A stretch of DNA of 32,236 nt from Aestuariivita sp. (GTDB taxonomy: Bacteria > Pseudomonadota > Alphaproteobacteria > Rhodobacterales > Rhodobacteraceae): NCBI GenBank assembly GCA_026709985.1, contig JAPORY010000100.1, positions 1 through 32,236 on the forward strand, in the 5' to 3' direction. The notes beneath the pieces are model-generated. The model had not been told where the DNA came from, did not search any database, and saw only the letters and a program-made list of their open reading frames with translations. Of the stretch, positions 27,213 to 32,236 are shown piece after piece. Every line of letters starts with the position of its first letter. Position 1 is the first letter of the stretch. A program made the translations under genes and the position numbers.

Positions 27213-28535
27213 GTGGCGGATATTGAGGGATTGAAACGGTTTTCACATCTCAAAGAGCGGGATAGATCTCCCTTTTTTGTTGGTCGAGATCTGTATTTTG
27301 ATGATATAAAGATGGCTTGCGCTGCCGTTGAGAGTCTGCATCAAGGTGAATGCATCACATCGGAAACCCGTCTGTTTTACGGGGCTCCTGGCGCTGGCAA
27401 AACTTCGTTGTTACATGAGTTTGAAAAGCGCGCACGGTGCGGGGAACTTGGGACTCCCAAACCGTATGCGATCAATGTTCACCATGCTCGGCTGAACAGC
27501 GAGAAAGACCTTATCATCGAAATTGCGCAGCATTTAGATAAGGCCGAAGTTTTTCGAACCATTGAGCAAGAACAAGTCGGCATGGGAATGAATATTCTGA
27601 ACATTCTTAAAGGATCAATTCAAACAAGTCAAATTCTCAATCCTCCTGAAGTCACTTTCAGTCATCTCAAAGCGCTCTATAACGCCGCGCAACATCAACC
27701 ACCTATCCTGCTTTGCGTGGACGAAATTCAGAATATTAAACCTGCCGCTGACGAAATGCTCGGTCTACTGCATCAGGGCAACCATGGTCTGCCGATCATC
27801 CCGATATATGCGGGTTTAGGGAACTCGTTGAACATGTTGATGAGCCATGGTGTCTCACGACCTGTTAGCAGCTATGTTCATAGTGTCGGGGCGCTTGCCA
27901 AAGACGACGCTCAGAAATGCGTATCAACCATGCTCAAGGCGTTCGATGTGGACTGTACGAATGTCGACGACGACTGGCCGGCAATCCTTGCCGAATGTTC
28001 TGATCGTTGGCCACAACATCTGCATAATGGCATGCGTGCCCTCGCCAAAGACCTCACTCGTCCTGATGTGAATGGTGTCCTGCGTAACGTCTCTCTCACG
28101 AACGTGTCCAATATAGAACGCGCCTTTCGCAATGAAGCTTATAGCTGGCGGATATCCGAGACGATTGACAAGACAAAACACTTGGTCGCGAAAGTGATGC
28201 AGCAGGTGACGGCGCATCCATGTGGAATTGACGAGGTGGAATCCATTGTCCTCGCACTGGATCAACAAGCACCGCACGATCCCGCCTTGAGAAGCGCTTC
28301 CCTTCCTGAAGAAATGAATGCCAGTGAATATGTCAATCACATGATCCACCGTGGTCTCTTGCAAAAATTTACCACCGGAGAAATAAACAGTGTGGTCACG
28401 TGCCCCACCCCTTCGTTCGCGACTTATGTTATGCAGCGCGGTGGAATCGACCCTGAACCGCAAGAAGACTTACAGCCATCCGACCTGCCCGAACCGATCC
28501 CGTTCGAGGACGCCGATCCCTACAAGATCCCCTAG
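27213..28535 (+). CDS. Orphan AAA-type ATP-binding protein
   Basis: A 440-residue protein of the Orc/Cdc6-like AAA group. After FFVGRD (near residue 23) come Walker A YGAPGAGKTS (residues 57-65), Walker B ILLCVDEIQN (Asp170-Glu171), a sensor-like IPIYAGLGNS and the Arg in SHGVSRPVSSYVHS, which could be a finger arginine. The C-terminal part (from about residue 310) looks like helical or winged-helix segments ending in an acidic, proline-rich tail. The frame opens at a TTG (27183) without a binding site; GTG at 27213 has AAGGG seven bases upstream, so I chose it. Such ATPases often act with a nuclease, transposase or helicase, but none intact is adjacent. Function unknown; it lies just behind the decayed insertion element. 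Confidence 0.75.
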   Translation: MADIEGLKRFSHLKERDRSPFFVGRDLYFDDIKMACAAVESLHQGECITSETRLFYGAPGAGKTSLLHEFEKRARCGELGTPKPYAINVHHARLNSEKDLIIEIAQHLDKAEVFRTIEQEQVGMGMNILNILKGSIQTSQILNPPEVTFSHLKALYNAAQHQPPILLCVDEIQNIKPAADEMLGLLHQGNHGLPIIPIYAGLGNSLNMLMSHGVSRPVSSYVHSVGALAKDDAQKCVSTMLKAFDVDCTNVDDDWPAILAECSDRWPQHLHNGMRALAKDLTRPDVNGVLRNVSLTNVSNIERAFRNEAYSWRISETIDKTKHLVAKVMQQVTAHPCGIDEVESIVLALDQQAPHDPALRSASLPEEMNASEYVNHMIHRGLLQKFTTGEINSVVTCPTPSFATYVMQRGGIDPEPQEDLQPSDLPEPIPFEDADPYKIP

Positions 28536-28752
28536 GCGGTATCACTTTCTTTTCCCAAGGTTATTCGGAATTTTCGCGTCCGAGCCGTCCGTAAACCCCT
28601 CCAAACCCCCAGACTGCCGGGGAAACGCCACTTCAGACGCGGACGGTCATCAAGAACTTTGTGTCCGCATCGCCAGCCACCAGAAATGACTGGGCGGTTG
28701 CAAGAGCCGTTAAAACTAGCGACAAATTAAATTGAGGCCGTTTGATTTGCCG

Positions 28753-29036
28753 CTAGCATTTAGGTGACATAAAAACTTTTTGTTTGACCGGTTGGACATT
28801 CATTAGGGTCGGTTCAATCCCTGCCGCAGCGCGGGCGTCAAAAGCCGTCTCCGAATAAATGGCCGTTCCCGCCATCAAGGCGGCGTCAAACCGTTGCGAT
28901 TGAACCAACTCGCCATTTCGGCAATACCCAAAGGTAAGGCCCAAAACTCAAAGGTTTGCGTTTGCGGCGGGCCCGCTTGATCGACAATCCAGGTCGCCGC
29001 CGTGATTGCCCTCTTGTAAATGTCTAACCCCGCCGC
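28753..29036 (-). pseudogene. Frameshifted remnant of an unidentified gene
   Basis: Two minus-strand frames join into one protein-like sequence. From 29036 one frame reads LDIYKRAITAATWIVDQAG and TFEFWALPLGIAEM. Around 28900-28920 the reading must shift, and the next frame gives RFDAALMAGTAIYSETAFDA, then GIEPTLMNVQPVKQKVFMS, ending at 28753. Neither piece has its own ribosome binding site, and a TGA at 29037-29039 blocks the upstream side. I do not recognise the family. The 217 bases between this remnant and the AAA ATPase stop hold nothing I can assign. Confidence 0.4.
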
Positions 29037-29108
29037 TCAGGGGTGGACAACGGGTAAAGAATCATCCATACATGAGTACCCACGTAAATTGAGTTTATGT
29101 GGGGATGG

Positions 29109-29219
29109 TGAGACCGGGCGATACTTTGACCACTTACTTGTGCGAACAGCTCTCAATTTGATGAGCGTTCACAACCAAGTGGTTGAGGGTAGTTGGGGGT
29201 ACGAAACCGCCCGGTCTCA
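29109..29219. repeat. Long imperfect palindrome, possible MITE or structured RNA
   Basis: The ends are perfect 12-base inverted repeats, TGAGACCGGGCG at 29109-29120 and its complement at 29208-29219. Inside, ACCACTT (29129-29135) pairs with AAGTGGT (29176-29182), then TTGTG with CACAA and GAAC-a-GCTC with GAGCGTTC, so almost the whole 111 bases fold into one hairpin; the right arm has about a dozen extra bases. A second palindrome, CTCAAAC-CA-GTTTGAG, overlaps its right end (29216-29231). It lies in the gap before greA and codes for nothing. Confidence 0.6.
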
Positions 29220-29432
29220 AACCAGTTTGAGCTCGCGAAACTGAATTTTCTCACCAATAAGAAAAACGGCCACACTTACCTATCTACCACCTTCTTGAAT
29301 AAAGCCGGTGATCGGAAGAATGAAATAATTTCATGCTTCGGGTAAAACACTGCACGATTTATGTTGGTTTGTGATGATTGTCGGCTGTTCTTGGAACTGA
29401 TACTTGAGAAGCTAATCTTTTGGAGTTGCGCA

Positions 29433-29903
29433 ATGGAAAAAATCCCATTTACTCCGCAGGGTTATGCAGCCTTAGAAATTGAGCTCAAGACATTAAAGAC
29501 GATTGAGCGCCCGGCGATTATTGCTGCCATTGCGGAAGCTCGTGCTCATGGGGACTTGAGTGAAAATGCTGAATATCATTCGGCCAAAGAGAAACAATCC
29601 TTTATTGAAGGGCGAATAAAGGAACTTGATGCTGCGATCGGGCGTGCGAATGTGATTGATCCGTCTAAACTCAGTGGCGCCATAAAATTTGGGGCGACGG
29701 TTTCTGTTATTGACGAAGATTCTGATGAAGAAAGCACTTGGAAAATCGTCGGTGAGTACGAAGCCGATGTTGAGCAGCGTCTCATCAGCATAAGATCACC
29801 GCTCGCACGGGCGCTGATAGGCAGAGATGTTGGCGATAGTGTTGAGGTTCAGACTCCTAGGGGGAGCAAGTCTTACGAGATCATGGATATCAAGTACACT
29901 TGA
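29433..29903 (+). CDS. greA: Transcription elongation factor GreA
   Basis: A 156-residue factor that enters the secondary channel of RNA polymerase and stimulates cleavage of backtracked transcripts. The N-terminal coiled coil carries the tip motif [15 protein letters not shown], whose acidic residues act at the active site; residues about 80-156 form the FKBP-like C-terminal domain ([41 protein letters not shown]). The open frame begins at 29361, but the ATG at 29433 has GGAG seven bases upstream and gives the normal length. It is a core gene that marks the return from the accessory stretch. Confidence 0.96.
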   Translation: MEKIPFTPQGYAALEIELKTLKTIERPAIIAAIAEARAHGDLSENAEYHSAKEKQSFIEGRIKELDAAIGRANVIDPSKLSGAIKFGATVSVIDEDSDEESTWKIVGEYEADVEQRLISIRSPLARALIGRDVGDSVEVQTPRGSKSYEIMDIKYT

Positions 29904-29937
29904 TGCGAGTGATTTCGATAGCCAAACGGCTTTAACC

Positions 29938-29966
29938 AAGGCAAGAAGGGACGAACGCCTTTTTTT
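29938..29966 (+). terminator. Probable terminator after greA
   Basis: A short stem AAGGC/GCCTT with a 14-base loop runs into seven Ts, 35 bases after the greA stop codon. The stem is only five base pairs, so strength is uncertain, but position and T run fit. Confidence 0.45.
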
Positions 29967-30403
29967 GGAACCAGAGCGGTTATAGCAGCGGTAATTACCT
30001 TGCAGGCATCGACAGTCTTATTGTTGCCAGCTGCTTCTTTTGCGACTTCATTCCCAAAAATAACTCGCTGCTGATTTAGAATAGTAGGTTCCTTTTTTCT
30101 ACTTCCGAGGCGCGGCACCATTTTTTTTGCATTGTCAAAACTGTCATCGAATCGTCGATCTGCCTAAAGTCCAAGTTGCTGAATTGAAAACCAAAAAGCC
30201 TTGACGGACTTTGAGGTTCCGACTTGAGTATTGATATTGATTACACTTACGCAGACAGTCGTTTTCCCGAAGTGTTTAACTTATTGCCCTTAGAGTGTAC
30301 CACCGATAGCGAACGCATCGAATGCGCTGTAGAGCTCTCCTGAGCGTTGCTTGATTGCTTATTGCATTGAGGCAATATCTGCTTCTTTTGGAAGTTATGG
30401 TGA
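29967..30403. other. Gene-free stretch before the permease gene
   Basis: About 440 bases with no gene I can support. A minus-strand frame (29873-30121, 82 codons) overlaps the end of greA, has no clear binding site and matches nothing I know. The region should contain the promoter of the plus-strand permease gene, but no box is convincing. Confidence 0.35.
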
Positions 30404-31315
30404 ATGGCAAACGTCAAACATGGCACAAATCTCAGGGGTCATGCCGCCATGCTGTGTTTTTCTGCTTTGGTTGCGGGGTCTTTTTCGCTCGGCTCTCTCG
30501 CCGCAAATGAGATCGCACCAATAGCAATTACGACGGCTCGTTTTCTCATTTCTGCAATTATACTTGGTATCGCGATGGTCGCATTGCGTCGCTTTTCGCG
30601 CACTGATTTTTTTGCGCCTTGGCGCTATCTGATCTTGGGGTGTTTGTTAGCAATATACTTCGTATTGATGTTTGAAGGATTGAAAACGGCGCCGCCTGTG
30701 AGCGCAGCTGCGGTATTCACTCTCACGCCCATCATGGCTGCCATCATCGGCTATCTACTTTTGCGCCAGATTACGACTGTTCGTATGGCGGTGGCACTAA
30801 CATTTGGCGCGACTGGCGCACTTTGGGTTATTTTTCGCGCAGATATAACTGCGCTACTGCAACTCCGCATTGGTCGCGGCGAATTAATTTATTTCTGGGG
30901 GTGCGTCGCCCACGCAACCTATCCGCCGGTGCTTGTGCTACTCAACCGTGGCGAATCAGCATTAGCTTTTACGTTTGCGACACTGATAGCTGGTAGTCTG
31001 CTGTTAACGGCCTTGGGGTGGCAGGATATCTTGGCCACTGACTGGCTCAATTTACCAATGGTGGTCTGGATCACTCTGGGGTATATTTCGGTCTTTGCGA
31101 GCGCGTTGACATTCTTACTTATGCAGTATGCCTCCCTGCGTCTTCCAGCCGCAAAAGTCTTGGCCTACACTTATCTTGTTCCTTCTTGGGTGATTCTTTG
31201 GGAGCTGGTGCTTGGTAAAGAGGTACCACAAACCATTGTATTGGGCGGGGTTGTCATTACCCTGATCGCGCTCTTCTTATTAATAAAGAATGAACAAGCA
31301 AATCGTGAGACCTGA
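30404..31315 (+). CDS. EamA/DMT-family membrane transporter
   Basis: A 303-residue inner-membrane protein with about ten hydrophobic segments in two halves, the layout of the drug/metabolite transporter (EamA) superfamily. The first half contains MLCFSALVAGSFSLG, PIAITTARFLISAIILGIAM and LKTAPPVSAAAVFTLTPIMA, with a charged arginine in the TTAR stretch typical of helix 2. The second includes ISVFASALTFLLMQYASLRL and YTYLVPSWVILWELVLGKEVP, the classical end-of-repeat motif. Members export amino acids, drugs or other metabolites; the substrate cannot be told. A GGAAG lies upstream of the ATG at 30404 with rather long spacing. No partner genes are adjacent. Confidence 0.87.
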   Translation: MANVKHGTNLRGHAAMLCFSALVAGSFSLGSLAANEIAPIAITTARFLISAIILGIAMVALRRFSRTDFFAPWRYLILGCLLAIYFVLMFEGLKTAPPVSAAAVFTLTPIMAAIIGYLLLRQITTVRMAVALTFGATGALWVIFRADITALLQLRIGRGELIYFWGCVAHATYPPVLVLLNRGESALAFTFATLIAGSLLLTALGWQDILATDWLNLPMVVWITLGYISVFASALTFLLMQYASLRLPAAKVLAYTYLVPSWVILWELVLGKEVPQTIVLGGVVITLIALFLLIKNEQANRET

Positions 31316-31497
31316 TCCAAAGATTTGGGGATTACTTCTTTTACTAAACAATCTTGATCCGGCATCTTGATTTCAGAGCCGGAATCTGATACCGGCCGTG
31401 GGAATCGGGTTCCAGTCAATTGCGTTCCAGACTCGCAGTCTCTTGGTGAGTTCGAAAATTCTTCGGAATGAGTGGTCTTGGGCCTTTGCCTTTTTCG

Positions 31498-31523
31498 AAA
31501 AGGGGCGATCCGAAGACCGCCCC
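31498..31523 (-). terminator. Strong terminator of the exported-protein gene
   Basis: On the minus strand GGGGCGGTC pairs with GATCGCCCC (one G-T pair) across a TTCG loop closed by C-G, the very stable UUCG tetraloop, and is followed by TTTTC. It lies eight bases past the stop codon at 31531. Confidence 0.8.
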
Positions 31524-31530
31524 GTGTGTG

Positions 31531-32236
31531 TCAGCCTCCCGGCCTTTGGTAAGGCGAATCCTTGCAGTAGTCCGTGCTGTCGGTGCGCCATTTGAGGGCG
31601 GTCGTGGCGTATGATTCACTTTCCCCGTCGGCGATGCCCGCCGCGACGACGGAACTCTTCGACATACACACGCACGAGTCGTTCATGTTGCCGTTTCGGA
31701 ACTTGTAGACGACGCCACCGTTCAATGAATTGCTGTCCGGCTGATGACATCTGTCATTCCCCCTGACAAACGCCGTCGCGCTATTCATGTTTCGGTCAAT
31801 CGTGAACCCCGCGACGCTCATCAGGCGAATTGTGATTGCCACGTTTGTACTGCCGTCTGTGTTATTGTCGGGTCTCGGATCGATCCGGTCATCCGCCACG
31901 CACAGGCCCGGCAAGAGAACGGACGTTCCGGCAGTGGCCGTGTTCGCCGTGATCACGTTGGATGGAATGTCAGCAAGGGTTTCGCCGTCGGCCAGATAGG
32001 TCAGAACGCCGTGGTTGCGGAAATGGTTGAAGCCCCCGGTCGTGGAGACGTGATAGCGCACCTGGGTACCCATTGGTATGGACGTGGTTGAGGTCAGGCT
32101 GATGCCCATTGTCAGGCAGCCGAGTTCCTCCCGTATGACTGCGTTCGGGCCGCCCATAAGGCTAACCGTGTTCACCTGCGCGGCCACCGGCGCGGCGATC
32201 AGTGTTGCCGCGAGCGCGGCGGCGAGCGTCGCTCGA
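31531..32236 (-). CDS. Secreted cysteine-containing protein of unknown function (5' end beyond the window)
   Basis: The frame is open from the right edge to TGA at 31531-31533, at least 234 codons. Its first visible residues, RATLAAALAATLIAAPVAA, are the hydrophobic part and cleavage region of a signal peptide (probable cut before QVNTVS), so the true start lies at or just past the edge; an internal GTG at 32187 would destroy the signal. The mature part is rich in Thr, Ser, Asn and Gly with six cysteines (GCL, LCV, RCH, CVC, YCK), enough for disulfides, and looks beta-rich. I do not recognise a family. Codon composition is visibly more GC-rich than in most of the window. A UUCG-loop terminator closes the gene. 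Confidence 0.7.
   Translation of the reverse strand, partial: RATLAAALAATLIAAPVAAQVNTVSLMGGPNAVIREELGCLTMGISLTSTTSIPMGTQVRYHVSTTGGFNHFRNHGVLTYLADGETLADIPSNVITANTATAGTSVLLPGLCVADDRIDPRPDNNTDGSTNVAITIRLMSVAGFTIDRNMNSATAFVRGNDRCHQPDSNSLNGGVVYKFRNGNMNDSCVCMSKSSVVAAGIADGESESYATTALKWRTDSTDYCKDSPYQRPGG

Noticed and set aside
27924..28463. 179-codon minus-strand frame inside the AAA ATPase gene
   Set aside because: No binding site and no protein family; it mirrors the coding strand, which carries clear ATPase motifs.
29873..30121. 82-codon minus-strand frame overlapping the end of greA
   Set aside because: It runs into greA and its probable terminator, lacks a ribosome binding site and resembles no known protein.

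Overview
The window looks like a chromosomal segment of an alphaproteobacterium, most likely of the Rhodobacterales type. This rests on recognising the protein families and their order, not on a database search. Diagnostic parts are a DinB polymerase with an N-terminal zinc-finger-like extension, the alphaproteobacterial RecD-like helicase, the order molybdopterin-binding/CinA-like protein - sfsA - map, and the block DUF2007 protein / tRNA1(Val) methyltransferase / polyprenyl diphosphate synthase / ispE / TPR protein / ETF-ubiquinone oxidoreductase. Base composition is moderate by eye. Several stretches of 0.3-1.1 kb carry no convincing gene, and several genes are visibly decayed, so this is not a tightly packed genome.

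Layout. Positions 1-4622: the start of a minus-strand gene leaving the left edge, a RecD-like helicase (minus), dinB (plus) and an N-formylglutamate amidohydrolase (minus). Positions 4763-7217: tRNA-Val(GAC), a cysteine-poor ribosomal protein L36 with a good terminator, an exported iron-binding protein and a convergent OmpA-family protein. Positions 7218-8350 look empty. Positions 8351-10697: a CinA-like protein (minus) diverging from sfsA and map (plus), followed by an unrecognised reading frame broken by one TGA. Positions 11265-13330: phaA and phaB, which turn acetyl-CoA into (R)-3-hydroxybutyryl-CoA for polyhydroxyalkanoate storage. Positions 13474-14655: a tiny minus-strand protein diverging from a LysR-type regulator across a palindrome. 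Positions 14768-17755: a solitary 995-residue protein joining a putative nuclease domain, an N6-adenine DNA methyltransferase and a probable target-recognition region. Positions 18003-24614 are core metabolism: small YdcH-like protein, tRNA modification, isoprenoid and quinone chain synthesis (ddsA-like synthase, ispE), a periplasmic TPR protein, and ETF-QO feeding electrons into the quinone pool whose side chain the synthase makes.

The accessory part runs from about 24.6 to 29.3 kb. It holds a heavily mutated IS4-like transposase gene whose N-terminal part matches DUF4338, the domain of Druantia protein DruA. A hairpin would hide its ribosome binding site. Next come an orphan AAA ATPase, a frameshifted remnant gene on the other strand, and a ~110-nt imperfect palindrome that looks like a miniature mobile element or structured RNA. 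Beyond it lie greA, a drug/metabolite-family permease and the 3' part of a secreted cysteine-containing protein with a strong UUCG-loop terminator.

No complete multi-gene defence system is visible. The best candidates for something under-described are the solitary nuclease-methyltransferase fusion, the DruA-domain transposase and the lone AAA ATPase beside it.
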